Assembly (NCBI GenBank): GCA_016934955.1
Contig: JAFGRY010000003.1
Coordinates: forward strand, 1-64,000
Direction: 5' to 3'
From: a bacterium
GTDB taxonomy: Bacteria > Zhuqueibacterota > QNDG01 > JAGLOF01
Length of the DNA stretch: 64,000 bases
Positions 53,057-62,317 of the stretch are shown piece by piece. Numbering within the stretch: the stretch's first letter is position 1; each line of letters opens with the position of its first letter. The notes beneath the pieces were generated by a model. The model was not told the origin of the DNA, made no database searches, and saw nothing but the letters and a program-made list of their open reading frames with translations. Position numbers and translations under genes: made by a program.

Positions 53057-53743
53057 TCATATCAGGAACGACCGCCGCCGCTGATACCCGTAAACCGTTA
53101 TGGCCGCGACGACGAGACAGCAGCCGGTAAAAATAAATCCTCCGAACTGCCCGGTAAAAGGAACCGGATTTTTGAAATACCCGATAACGCGCAGCAACAC
53201 CGCTTCTGTGCCTGTTTTCCTTTCCAGAAACAGGTAGACAAGATAGATATTTATCATGGCTGAGAAAACAACCAGTATCCGCATAGACCGCTCCCGGCTC
53301 ACAGAAAACCAGCGATTGAAGCGTATGAAATAGAGAAAATAGCTTCTGAGGCTGAATTTAAGCATCAGCATGATATAGTACAGCCCCCAGATGGTCAGCA
53401 GCGGCAGCAGCCCGGCAGCTGAAAAAGCACCGGCCGTCACTCTCAGGAGGATATTGATCCCTATCTGGGACCATCCGATGAGACATACAATGCAAATCCG
53501 GGCGGTCTCGGCTTTCCAGGCCGCTATCGGCAGCCTGACGGTCTGCAGGTCCCGCTTCTCCCTGTTTCTGCCGACCGTCCAGACAACCGCTCCGTAGAGG
53601 GGGACAAAAAACAGGATCATATGGAGGGGCAGGTCGCCTTCAGGTGCTTTGATCTGGACGGCGGTTATCACTATGGTTACCATGGACATCACCGCCCAGA
53701 TCAGCATATTGTATCGCAGTTCCGCTAAAAGTATGTTCCTCAT
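53057..53743 (-). CDS. ABC-2-like membrane protein 3 of the GntR operon
   Basis: A 228-residue membrane protein with about six helices. It starts at 53743 with AAGGAG upstream; longer in-frame extension has no signal. It shares the start pattern (short polar N-terminus with E, then R/S-YN), a basic loop and a C-terminal RRRSFL ending with the neighbouring permease-like genes. It probably forms the membrane part of the ABC exporter. Substrate unknown. Confidence 0.72.
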   Translation of the reverse strand: MRNILLAELRYNMLIWAVMSMVTIVITAVQIKAPEGDLPLHMILFFVPLYGAVVWTVGRNREKRDLQTVRLPIAAWKAETARICIVCLIGWSQIGINILLRVTAGAFSAAGLLPLLTIWGLYYIMLMLKFSLRSYFLYFIRFNRWFSVSRERSMRILVVFSAMINIYLVYLFLERKTGTEAVLLRVIGYFKNPVPFTGQFGGFIFTGCCLVVAAITVYGYQRRRSFLI

Positions 53744-53762
53744 AGCCTGCTCCTTCGCACCA

Positions 53763-54410
53763 TTACTGCAGAAATGATCTGCGTTGAATAAAGAACCGGA
53801 ATTGCGCGGTGACAAGTCCCGCCATGAGGACCATTGTACCCGCCAGTTCCGACGGTCCCACCGGAGTGGTTCCGTTGAATGAGGGGAGCATGACGAGCCG
53901 GATGTCAAACCGGTACCCGCTCACCAGGAGAAGCGCCAGCAGCAGCGCCACCGCCAAGGGGAACAGGATTTTCAGCGGTCTGTTCCCGCTGAACTTGAGA
54001 TCACTCACCGCCCAGAAAAAGAAAATCCAGCAGTTCAGCGTGCAGGCGTAGGTAATGATACGCAGCAGCGCATCAGGAAGCGGTTCCGCCGGGGCCGCCG
54101 CCCAGGTGACAAACCAGATTGCCGCCATGCCCGCCATGAAGATCAGGTAGAGCAGGATCTGAACGAAAGCTGCGGTCTGCACCGAAACCGGCAGCAGCAG
54201 AACACGTCTCACCTGCTTTTCCGCCTCTGCCTGCACTCCCGAGACGACGACGTAAATGATAACGGCCACAGTGGATGACCCCAGAACAATCAGATAGGCG
54301 ATGTCCACTCCGGCACCCACGAGAATCAGCGCGAGCACAATGGGGAAAAACCATCCCCAGAGCATCGCGGTGAAATTGTAGGAAAATTCGCTTTTAAATA
54401 AGGCGATCAT
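53763..54410 (-). CDS. ABC-2-like membrane protein 2 of the GntR operon
   Basis: A 215-residue membrane protein with about six helices, starting MIALFKSEFSYNFTAMLWGW and ending RRSFLQ like its neighbour (RRSFLI). GAGGAAAT precedes the start. It lies between two similar genes, 19 and 13 bp away. Confidence 0.72.
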   Translation of the reverse strand: MIALFKSEFSYNFTAMLWGWFFPIVLALILVGAGVDIAYLIVLGSSTVAVIIYVVVSGVQAEAEKQVRRVLLLPVSVQTAAFVQILLYLIFMAGMAAIWFVTWAAAPAEPLPDALLRIITYACTLNCWIFFFWAVSDLKFSGNRPLKILFPLAVALLLALLLVSGYRFDIRLVMLPSFNGTTPVGPSELAGTMVLMAGLVTAQFRFFIQRRSFLQ

Positions 54411-54423
54411 TTCTGTATTTCCT

Positions 54424-55107
54424 CTATTCCTTGTAATCCACACGTCTGCAATAGACGTATACACTCAGCCAGGTAAAAAGCAGGCCGGACGACAATATCC
54501 CGAGAGATCCTGAAACAGAGCGGTACACGGACCTGAACCCGGTATCGAATCCAGGCATCAGGGATCCCATTTCATTCGCCAGCGCGCCGTGCAGCATGAA
54601 GAGCAGGTATCCACTCACCAGAAAAATCGCGATCATGGTTCTCACCACCGTCATCCAGAAGCGGTTCAGCGCGGTATAGCGATGATCGCGGGAAATGAGC
54701 GAAATACCGTTCGCCATGAGAAAAACCCCTGAGAACGCCGCCACATCCCGCCCGAGCGCCGCTGCCCCGGCGCTTCCCCCGGGAATGGATCGCCCAACCG
54801 TGAAAAACAGCATCAGGATACCCCAGAATCCGGTGAGGAAGAGCACTCTGAACAGACCGGCCTGCACCTGGGACACCGGCAGCAGCCGGTGCAGCCGGTC
54901 GACCGCTTCCTTTTGTCTGCGGATGATCTGAAACAGCCAGACCACCGAGACGCAAAAAATAACGAGCACTCTGAATGCCCGGAGGCCCGCCTGGGACTCG
55001 CTCCCGCCCCAGAGGCAGTAGGCAGCGGCAATCAGCAGACAGAACGCACCGGTCACGCCAAGGACGGCCCTGCTGTACTGCCATTCGGCACGCATCAGCT
55101 TCCACAT
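54424..55107 (-). CDS. ABC-2-like membrane protein 1 of the GntR operon
   Basis: A 227-residue membrane protein with about six helices, N-terminus MWKLMRAEWQYSRAVLGVTG. The position and topology suggest a permease subunit. It starts 3 nt after the ATPase gene. Together three half-size membrane proteins follow one ATPase, an unusual ratio. Confidence 0.75.
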   Translation of the reverse strand: MWKLMRAEWQYSRAVLGVTGAFCLLIAAAYCLWGGSESQAGLRAFRVLVIFCVSVVWLFQIIRRQKEAVDRLHRLLPVSQVQAGLFRVLFLTGFWGILMLFFTVGRSIPGGSAGAAALGRDVAAFSGVFLMANGISLISRDHRYTALNRFWMTVVRTMIAIFLVSGYLLFMLHGALANEMGSLMPGFDTGFRSVYRSVSGSLGILSSGLLFTWLSVYVYCRRVDYKE

Positions 55108-55110
55108 ATC

Positions 55111-55989
55111 TCAGCTCTTTTCCGATCTGTTCTTGAGAATCTGTACCGCGATCTCATCGATTGTCATCCTGCTCTCCTGTATCTTCTCCGCACCGAGTTC
55201 ATGCAGCTCCTTCAGCGTTTCCCCTGCGTCTGCCGTAACAATCTGCCAGGTGGTCCCCTCCCGCTCCTGAGAAGACGCATGCTCAATCAGCAGGTCTTCC
55301 GCCTCCAGCGAAAAAGTGATGCGCCGGTATCGCCCGGTAAGATCATCCTTTGCGGTGCGCAGAATGATGGTTCCCGAGCGGATAAACGCCAGCTCGTCGG
55401 CCAGCCTGCTGATATCGGAAAGAATATGGGTCGAGTAGAATATGGACCGCTCACCGTCTTCCAGCACCTCGAACAGGGTGTCGAGCACTTCGGCCCTGAC
55501 TACGGGATCGAGACCCGCGGTCGGCTCGTCCAGAAGCAGCAGCTTCGGCGAATGCGCCAGGGCCGCCACAAGCGACAGCTTCACCCTGTTTCCGGTAGAC
55601 AGGTCTCTGGCCCGTTTCTGCAGGGGCAGCTCAAAACGCTTCGCCAGTTCCAGCGCCCGTTTGTCGGACCAGTTATCGTAAAAACGGGAAATGAACTTCA
55701 GATTTTTCTCGCCGGTCCAGCGTTCATAGAAAACATGCACATCGCCCACGTACCCTATGTCCTGTTTCCAGGCGGTGCTGTTTGGATCATTGCTCCTGCC
55801 GAATATGGTCATCCGGCCCTGTTCAGCGCGTACCAGACCGCTAAGGCAATGCATGGTCGTTGTCTTCCCGGCTCCGTTCGGACCGATGTATCCGAGGACT
55901 ATTCCCGGTTCAAGGGAAATATTCAGCGGCCCGAGCTGAAAATCACGATAGGTCTTGACCACATCGACGCATTCAAACGCTTTCGCCAT
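55111..55989 (-). CDS. YtrB-like ABC transporter ATP-binding protein
   Basis: A 292-residue ATPase with Walker A GPNGAGKTTT, signature LSTGNRVKLSL (degenerate), Walker B LLLLDEPTAGLDP and STHILSDIS. YtrB-type ATPases sit beside YtrA GntR regulators in cell-wall-antibiotic-responsive operons, as here. AAAGGAG precedes the ATG at 55989, which overlaps the GntR gene by 17 nt. Confidence 0.92.
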   Translation of the reverse strand: MAKAFECVDVVKTYRDFQLGPLNISLEPGIVLGYIGPNGAGKTTTMHCLSGLVRAEQGRMTIFGRSNDPNSTAWKQDIGYVGDVHVFYERWTGEKNLKFISRFYDNWSDKRALELAKRFELPLQKRARDLSTGNRVKLSLVAALAHSPKLLLLDEPTAGLDPVVRAEVLDTLFEVLEDGERSIFYSTHILSDISRLADELAFIRSGTIILRTAKDDLTGRYRRITFSLEAEDLLIEHASSQEREGTTWQIVTADAGETLKELHELGAEKIQESRMTIDEIAVQILKNRSEKS

Positions 55990-56392
55990 CACTGTCTCCT
56001 TTATCACTGGTATCTCTGTTTTTTGCATTAAGTATCATATCTACGGTTTCATGGATCGCTTTTGCCGACAGCCCTTCATTCGCCGCTGCTTCCACCGGCA
56101 GCTTCAGCTCTTCAAACAGCCGTACCCGGGAGATCCGCTTCTTTTCCTGCCGCCCCATGTCGGAGACGAAAAAGCCCTTTCCCCGGCGCGCATGGATAAC
56201 TCCTTCCTGAATCAGCGCCTCATAGGCCCGCTGCACGGTAATGACACTGACCTTTTGTTCCCGTGCAAGGGCTCTGATCGACGGCAGCCCTGTTCCTGCG
56301 GGCAGGTCCCCGGCCAGAATCAATGCCCGCACCTGACGCACTATCTGTCCCTGGAGCGGTTCACTGGATAGATCGGATAAATGCAGAAGCAT
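55973..56392 (-). CDS. YtrA-family GntR transcriptional regulator
   Basis: A 139-residue regulator: GntR winged helix in residues 1-75 (LPSIRALAREQKVSVITVQRAYEAL) and a short helical YtrA-type dimerisation tail. Its first 20 residues match those of the fusion protein encoded upstream (MLLHLSDLSSEPLQGQIVRQ against MLLHITDLSSMPIHEQMFTQ), so the two share a recent ancestor. It starts 4 nt after the fusion gene stop, with GGAG upstream. Confidence 0.93.
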   Translation of the reverse strand: MLLHLSDLSSEPLQGQIVRQVRALILAGDLPAGTGLPSIRALAREQKVSVITVQRAYEALIQEGVIHARRGKGFFVSDMGRQEKKRISRVRLFEELKLPVEAAANEGLSAKAIHETVDMILNAKNRDTSDKGDSDGESV

Positions 56393-56396
56393 ACCA

Positions 56397-57920
56397 TTAC
56401 TCCGGCTTACGGGTGTCGGCTGCGGTGATCAGCACCATCGTCCGGTCATCCGCGGGTATATCGGTTCCTGTGAAACGGTAAAGCGCTTCGTTTACGGCAT
56501 CGATGACCGTATCGTTTCCCTGGGCGATCGCCTCCCGGACGGTTTCTACCAGTCGTTCTTCCCCGAACTCCTGCCGCTTTCGGTCCATGGCCTCGATCAC
56601 TCCGTCGGTAAAGAGGAACACGCGGTCTCCGTGCTGCAATTGCATCCTGCCGGTCGCATAGATCGCCCCGTCCATGAGGCCCAGTCCGGGACCGCCCGCC
56701 CCCATACAGATGACCTCCTGTCCGTCCCTGATGAGAAACGGATGATGATGACCGGCGCTGCAGTATTCCACTTCAGTCCTGTTTCTGTCGATGACAGCCG
56801 CAAAGAGCGTAACGAACGTTCCGGCTGATCCGGTGGCCCTGAGATGCCTGTTGACCTGTTCCATCGCCCGGGAAAGCGTTTGAGCATGACGCAGTTCGCT
56901 TGCAACCGTGGCCTGGGCCTGGGCTGCCAGCAATGCAGCCGGCAGACCCTGTCCACAGGCGTCACCGATAATCACGGCGATTCGCGAGTCGGCAAGGGTG
57001 ACCACGTCATAAAAATCGCCCCCGATTTCCGCTGAAGGCGCGGCGTACCCGGTTATTGTGATCCGGTCATCGGTGAAGGGTTCCGCGGGCAGCAGCCGTT
57101 CCTGGATGGTTCGTGCGGTCTCCAGTTCCTGCTGCATTCTTCGCCGTTCGACGGCCTCGATATAAAATCGCGCGGTATCCAGTGCGGTCACAAACTGGTT
57201 TGCCAGAATCATGAGCAGATCGTATTCATCGGCGATATAGGAACCGCCGTCCGCCTTATCCGTAAGACCGATGCATCCCGCCACCCGTTCCTTGCCCTGC
57301 AGCGGCACGACAATTTTTATTCCGCACGCCTCCACCTGTTCGGCAAGGACCGATGTGCCGGCCGACGACGGCAGGGTTCGTGATTTTTGCGGACGGCATG
57401 ATTCCGCGATAATGGGGAGCAGCGGATCGGATGCCGGGATCAGCAGCTGTTTGTTCATTTCATCACCACTGCAGAAACGGTACCCGTCAGTGCGGTGATC
57501 ATACAGGCAGAAATAGACCCGTCCCGCAGCGAGACACGTACGGCAAACGTCGGTGAAAATGCGCATCATCTTTTCCGTATCCCAGACGGAGATGAGCTCT
57601 TTGGAGAACTTTTCCACCGCGTTGAGAGGAGAACCGCTGCTCAGCCGCTGGCGGGCGAATACTGCTCTTTTCTGTTCCGCGGTGAGGGGAGCAACTGAAT
57701 ACGAAGCATCGTTTCCCCGGGAGATCAGGCCTTCCCGTGTCAGCATTTCGTAGACACGTGCGACGGTGTGCACGCTCACACGATGTTCACGGGCCAGCAC
57801 CCGGGGGCCTGGCAGCCGCTGGTTTTCCGTGAGCCTTCCGTCCAGAATTTTATCCATTATCTGGGTGAACATCTGCTCATGGATCGGCATGGACGAAAGA
57901 TCAGTGATGTGGAGAAGCAT
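56397..57920 (-). CDS. GntR-GAF-PP2C fusion: DNA-binding serine phosphatase
   Basis: A 507-residue protein with a YtrA-type GntR winged helix (residues 1-75, LPGPRVLAREHRVSVHTVARVYEML), a GAF-like sensor (about 100-265) and a SpoIIE-type PP2C domain (about 275-500). Metal-binding residues are intact: D302/D305 in GGDFYDV, IGDACGQG, D439 in FTDGVIEA, and DDRTMVLI. A DNA-binding domain on a PP2C phosphatase is rare. It should bind its own promoter dyad and may dephosphorylate a STAS protein, linking partner switching to transcription. It heads the operon that includes the second GntR regulator, the ATPase and three membrane proteins. Confidence 0.9.
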   Translation of the reverse strand: MLLHITDLSSMPIHEQMFTQIMDKILDGRLTENQRLPGPRVLAREHRVSVHTVARVYEMLTREGLISRGNDASYSVAPLTAEQKRAVFARQRLSSGSPLNAVEKFSKELISVWDTEKMMRIFTDVCRTCLAAGRVYFCLYDHRTDGYRFCSGDEMNKQLLIPASDPLLPIIAESCRPQKSRTLPSSAGTSVLAEQVEACGIKIVVPLQGKERVAGCIGLTDKADGGSYIADEYDLLMILANQFVTALDTARFYIEAVERRRMQQELETARTIQERLLPAEPFTDDRITITGYAAPSAEIGGDFYDVVTLADSRIAVIIGDACGQGLPAALLAAQAQATVASELRHAQTLSRAMEQVNRHLRATGSAGTFVTLFAAVIDRNRTEVEYCSAGHHHPFLIRDGQEVICMGAGGPGLGLMDGAIYATGRMQLQHGDRVFLFTDGVIEAMDRKRQEFGEERLVETVREAIAQGNDTVIDAVNEALYRFTGTDIPADDRTMVLITAADTRKPE

Positions 57921-57941
57921 CGTAATACCCTAACAATTCAT

Positions 57942-57966
57942 ATTGCCTATACTGTATATACGCAAT
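57942..57966. promoter_or_regulatory. 25-bp dyad operator overlapping the fusion gene promoter
   Basis: ATTGC-N-TATA-N5-TATA-N-GCAAT, matching at all 18 arm positions, lies 22 bp upstream of the fusion gene ATG. On the minus strand TTGAAA (57980-57985) and GTATAT (57956-57961, spacer 18 bp) form a plausible promoter whose -10 is inside the dyad, the layout expected for a GntR repressor site. Confidence 0.75.
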
Positions 57967-57993
57967 ATAAACAGTCCGGTTTCAAAAATCAAT

Positions 57994-58036
57994 AAAAAAA
58001 ATGCAGACCTCCCGCCGCCGGGCGGGGGATCTGCAT
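57994..58036 (-). terminator. Rho-independent terminator of the DUF4136 gene
   Basis: On the minus strand ATGCAGA and CCCGCC pair with GGCGGG and TCTGCAT around a GCCG loop, followed by a run of T. It lies 26 bp past the DUF4136 stop. Confidence 0.88.
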
Positions 58037-58062
58037 CTCCGGTCTGCAATCCGGATGCACCA

Positions 58063-58611
58063 TCAGGGGGCCAGATCGGCCTGCGGCGGAAAGTCCTTGA
58101 GAATTTCGTCGACAGAGGCGACCAGTTCGGCAGCGGGCCGGCCCGGATGAAGCACCCCTTTTCCCACACCCTGCCAGACAAGTTCCTTTTTCATGCGGTC
58201 TACGACATCGATAACCAGAGCGCCCTTCTTGATGGAGTACACATGGCCGGGTGATGTCATCCAGACCCTGCCCCGTCGCCCGACATGGTACGTGGGGGGA
58301 GCGTAGGAGCGCTGATTGCTGATCGTTCCGTAGAACACGATCAGCAGATCGGCACTGTCCCGATCCGGTGCTTCTTTGAGCCCCTTCGCATCGAGTATCG
58401 GTTTGATCTCCCGAATGACTTCCTGGGTGAACAGCCTGTCCCTGACCGCGCCCCGCCGCTCCTGCTGCTGCGGCGCCGGCCTGACAATCCGGTACGTGCC
58501 GTACGTGGTAAAATCGACGGTGTCGTCATACCTGACACTCACATGCACACCGGCACAGCCGGCAAGGATCCCGGCGATTACCAGCCCTGCAATACATGGT
58601 TGCCGTCTCAT
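58063..58611 (-). CDS. DUF4136 lipoprotein
   Basis: A 182-residue lipoprotein with lipobox C19 (GILAGC). DUF4136 features include the DDTVDFTTYGTYRI start and a later KGALVIDVVDRMKKELVWQG segment. The function of this family is unknown; an outer-membrane or periplasmic place is inferred. GAGGAGG precedes the ATG. Confidence 0.88.
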   Translation of the reverse strand: MRRQPCIAGLVIAGILAGCAGVHVSVRYDDTVDFTTYGTYRIVRPAPQQQERRGAVRDRLFTQEVIREIKPILDAKGLKEAPDRDSADLLIVFYGTISNQRSYAPPTYHVGRRGRVWMTSPGHVYSIKKGALVIDVVDRMKKELVWQGVGKGVLHPGRPAAELVASVDEILKDFPPQADLAP

Positions 58612-58668
58612 AATGCCTCCTCTTTCTGTAGTAAACGCAGCCTGTCCTGATGTATTGCCCTCATTGTA

Positions 58669-61275
58669 TCAATAATACATGCTCTGAAACGAGGATCCGC
58701 TGAAGCTGCTCCTTCCGGTGCCGCGTTCGAATTTGATATCCTGCAGCATCGACGACTTGATGTTGATTCTCAGATAGAACCGCTTGTATAATCCGATGGG
58801 GGTCCAGACAAACCGTGCTTCCCAGCAGTGCAGATCCCGCTGGATGACGATATCCTGACTGACCATATCCCGGTCCAGCAGATCGAGCCGCCCGGTCCAG
58901 GAAATCCGCCAGTTTTTCGTGAGATTGAATTGAAGGTCTGCGTTGAGCCAGAACTGCCTGTTCGGATTGTTGGGATCATACCGGCTGTCAGAATAGCGTA
59001 CACTGGTAGTCAGCTGCCAGGGGATATTCACGCCTCCGGCGCTGTCATGCATATCGAACCGGTCCTGAACCGGAGGATTCTCCGACAGGGCATCAGTCGC
59101 CGACAGCGAATCAGCCTCAGCCGTTTTTTTACCGGTGGAGGCGGTGCCCCGGAAACTCATGCGAAGATCGGCGCTGAAATTGACCATACGCAGCCAGCGG
59201 CTGTCGAACAGCGATGCCGGTTTGCTGAGCTGAATGTCACTGACATAATAGCGGTCCACTGTCTTGCCGTCGGCATCGACATGGTAGGGCGAGTGTATCG
59301 CACTTATGTTCAGATTGATGTTTTTAAAGGGCTTTGCCCTCAGCGATGATGCAATATTCCCCAGCTTGAACTGCTCGGCTTTCCAGTTGTAACTGGAGGA
59401 AACATTCCAGGTAAACAGATCGATTTTCTTTGCGTCCTCGCCTTCACCGCTTCTCATCTGAAAGAGATTCTGAACGGAAGCGTTTATGCTTCGCCTGCCC
59501 CCCCTGGGCGTATTGGAAAACATGGTGTTCCCGTAGCGGTCGTAGTAGGTGACATTGCCCGCTGTATCCCTGACGGTATCATAGTACTCAAAGGAAGCCG
59601 CCGAAAAATCCGGCTGGTAGGTATATCCGAGAGAAGGTGTCACGACATGCCTGATCAGCACTCCGGGGAACATCCCGGGCCGGAAAATTCCGTACATCTT
59701 CGTACCGACCGATACCGACATGTCATAGAGCCGTCTGGCAAAAAAGCCGGTTTCATCATCGCTCTCGGTGCGCAGTGAATCCTGATTCCAGTAATGATTG
59801 CTTCGCTTTCCCAGCCAGACTTCATGATAATTGAGATTCGGCGTGACCGTAATCCATCTGAACAGTTTCTGGGGGCTGTTCAGGCTGAGAGTATGCTCCA
59901 GGCCGAGGTCCTTGTCCAGCACGTACGTCGAGTCCCCGCCCGCGATCTGCAGGGAACTCTCCCTGCGCGATTCAAGGGTTGAATTGTAGGAAAGATAGAT
60001 GTTGTGATACCACCGCGCGGCCGGTGTCTGTCCCCTCCTGGCGGCAGGTTTGCTGAAGAGGGCCGTGCGGCCGCCTCTGAAACTGACCCGGGGAAGCGTT
60101 TCCGTGTACTCATCGGTTTTCAGATCCTGTACCCTGCTGAGGTTGACGGTCAGACTGCGGCTGCCGCTCCACTGTTTGGTCAGTGTCGCATTTGACCTGA
60201 TCTGGGCCTGCATTCGCTGATCACGATTCGCGGAGAGCTGCCGGTAGATATCCTTGCTGCTGACGAAGGTGCCGCTGGCGCTCAGCCGCATGGTCGGCGA
60301 CAGTTCCTGGTTGTGCCGCACCACCATATCCCAGCGCCGTTCCTTCTGTCCCGATGACTCGAAGTCTTTTCTGGTCCAGGAGCCCGAGATACTGCCCCGC
60401 ATCTTGTAGCGGACATTGTAATTGAAATCGCCCCTGAACAGAAATCCGCTTTTTTCATAATAATCAACCGTTCCCTGCAGATCCCAGTAGTCGCTGGCAG
60501 CCCAGTAATAGCCGAATCCCTTAAGATAATTCCCCTCGAGCGTACTCTGTCCGTACCGGGGCAGCAGTATGCCCGACCGGCGCCCCTTTTTAATGGGAAA
60601 ATAGACAAAGGGCAGCCCCAGCACGGGTATCTTCCCGATATACATGACAAGGGGTCTGGCGACGACGCTCTTTTTTATATCAACGCGCATCTGTTTCGCC
60701 TCAAAATGAAAATGAGGCTCGTTGTCCCGGTCGCACGTGGTGAAATTGGCGTCACCGATGAACGCGGTGCTGTTCCCGACCATTTTCATCACACTGCCCG
60801 AGTAATAGGCGTCTTCGAACGTCGTTCTGCCTCGCACCACCCGGCCTTTCCGGGTCTTGAAATTATACACCATCTTGTCACCGGTCATGACGTCACCGGC
60901 CTCGGTAAACTCCGGCTTTCCCCTCAGCACCTGCACCCAGATAGAGTCGCCCCCGGATGGGGCCGGCGCTCTCATACTGTCGGGAATACCTTCCGCCGTC
61001 ATGAGGCTGGTTTCCCAGTCAACAGTGATTTTCTCCGCCTTGAGCCGCATATCGAGATAGGTCACCACGGCCCCGCCAATGAGAACGGTCTTCTTCTCGC
61101 TGACAAAATTGTCAAAGATCCTTGCTTCGTATTCGATGGGCCCCTCCAGGCCGGGACTCCGCCGCACCGCCCGCTGTTTCAGCGTGTCCCGGGCGGCTGC
61201 GCCGGATTCACTCTGGGCCCATGCCGCAGCAGCGGCCGCCAGAACGAAGAGGAATGAAAAAAAAGATGATCTCAT
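58669..61275 (-). CDS. lptD: LPS-assembly outer-membrane protein LptD
   Basis: An 868-residue outer-membrane protein: signal peptide ending WAQ, an N-terminal OstA/LptA-like beta-jellyroll (about 45-205, GGAVVTYLDMRLKAEKITVD), and a large C-terminal barrel. VYFPIKKGRRSGILLPRYGQS is the LptD family segment. It inserts lipopolysaccharide into the outer leaflet. Together with LptA-like, LptE and the inner-membrane complex (not in the window) this marks a diderm cell wall. It lies 9 bp downstream of the ROK kinase gene. Confidence 0.92.
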   Translation of the reverse strand: MRSSFFSFLFVLAAAAAAWAQSESGAAARDTLKQRAVRRSPGLEGPIEYEARIFDNFVSEKKTVLIGGAVVTYLDMRLKAEKITVDWETSLMTAEGIPDSMRAPAPSGGDSIWVQVLRGKPEFTEAGDVMTGDKMVYNFKTRKGRVVRGRTTFEDAYYSGSVMKMVGNSTAFIGDANFTTCDRDNEPHFHFEAKQMRVDIKKSVVARPLVMYIGKIPVLGLPFVYFPIKKGRRSGILLPRYGQSTLEGNYLKGFGYYWAASDYWDLQGTVDYYEKSGFLFRGDFNYNVRYKMRGSISGSWTRKDFESSGQKERRWDMVVRHNQELSPTMRLSASGTFVSSKDIYRQLSANRDQRMQAQIRSNATLTKQWSGSRSLTVNLSRVQDLKTDEYTETLPRVSFRGGRTALFSKPAARRGQTPAARWYHNIYLSYNSTLESRRESSLQIAGGDSTYVLDKDLGLEHTLSLNSPQKLFRWITVTPNLNYHEVWLGKRSNHYWNQDSLRTESDDETGFFARRLYDMSVSVGTKMYGIFRPGMFPGVLIRHVVTPSLGYTYQPDFSAASFEYYDTVRDTAGNVTYYDRYGNTMFSNTPRGGRRSINASVQNLFQMRSGEGEDAKKIDLFTWNVSSSYNWKAEQFKLGNIASSLRAKPFKNINLNISAIHSPYHVDADGKTVDRYYVSDIQLSKPASLFDSRWLRMVNFSADLRMSFRGTASTGKKTAEADSLSATDALSENPPVQDRFDMHDSAGGVNIPWQLTTSVRYSDSRYDPNNPNRQFWLNADLQFNLTKNWRISWTGRLDLLDRDMVSQDIVIQRDLHCWEARFVWTPIGLYKRFYLRINIKSSMLQDIKFERGTGRSSFSGSSFQSMYY

Positions 61276-61284
61276 GGCACCCTG

Positions 61285-62232
61285 TCAGATTCTCAAATTC
61301 ATGGCCAGCCGGGCCGCGCCGGTCAATCCGGCCCTGTTGCCCAGTCCGGCCGGAAGTACCGTTATATCGCTGCCGGAGACCTTCAAGGCCGTTTCTTTCA
61401 CCTTTGCCAGCGCAGGCTCAAAGATCAGCGCGCCGGCCGCGGCAACACCGCCGCCGATTACCACACGATCGATGTTCAACAGATTGGCGACACTTCCAAT
61501 GCCCACACCCAGCCACTCTCCGGCTTCCCTGAGAACGGAACGGGCGGTCATATCTCCCTTTTCCGCCGCTTCACTGATGTCTCTGGGTGTGATTCCATTC
61601 GGGTCACGACCGGCGAGCGGGGATGCTTCCCCGGCTTCGAGATGCTCCCGCAGCAGGCGCAGGATTCCTTGTGTCCCCACATAGGCCTCCACACACCCCT
61701 TCCGGCCGCATCCGCAGCGCGCACCGTCCCGTTTAATGATCATGTGCCCGAATTCACCGGCCCCGCCGCTGGCGCCCCGAAAAACCTCGCCGTTGAGAAT
61801 CAGACCGCCGCCGACACCCGTGCCCAGGGTCACCATCAGCATGTGGGTGCTTCCCCGGCCCGCGCCATAGCTGTATTCGCCCAGGGCCGCCACATTTGCA
61901 TCATTGTCGAGAATGGCAGGAATATGCAGACGCTCCTCCATCTCTTCAGCTACATAGACATTCTCCCAGCACGGGAGGTTGGGAGCTTCCACCAGCAGTC
62001 CCTGATCGACGATAACCTGGCCCGGCACTCCGATGCCCACCCCCGTGACAGCGCGGCCCTTGCCGGCATCCATGAGGTTTCTCACCAGCAGGGCCATTCT
62101 GTCGAGTACATGGGCCGGCCCGCCGTCTGCTTCAGTCGGGATCTGCATTTCCTCCAGAAGCTCTCCGGAGTGGCTGACAATACCCCCCTTGATATAGGTA
62201 CCTCCGAGGTCTATGCCCGCATAGGTTTCCAT
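61285..62232 (-). CDS. ROK-family sugar kinase (glucokinase-like)
   Basis: A 315-residue ATP-dependent sugar kinase. ATP site GIDLGGTYIKGG near the N-terminus, sugar-binding DNDANVAALGE, TLGTGVGGG, and the zinc/ROK signature GEFGHMIIKRDGARCGCGRK with three cysteines. Glucose is the commonest substrate of such stand-alone ROK kinases lacking an HTH. Confidence 0.93.
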   Translation of the reverse strand: METYAGIDLGGTYIKGGIVSHSGELLEEMQIPTEADGGPAHVLDRMALLVRNLMDAGKGRAVTGVGIGVPGQVIVDQGLLVEAPNLPCWENVYVAEEMEERLHIPAILDNDANVAALGEYSYGAGRGSTHMLMVTLGTGVGGGLILNGEVFRGASGGAGEFGHMIIKRDGARCGCGRKGCVEAYVGTQGILRLLREHLEAGEASPLAGRDPNGITPRDISEAAEKGDMTARSVLREAGEWLGVGIGSVANLLNIDRVVIGGGVAAAGALIFEPALAKVKETALKVSGSDITVLPAGLGNRAGLTGAARLAMNLRI

Positions 62233-62317
62233 AATCTCTCCATCAGTCTTTGCCTGACCGGCGCGCCCCGTCTTTCAGAGGATCGGGATAGGGGAGCAGC
62301 GCCCCGGCACCGCCGGG

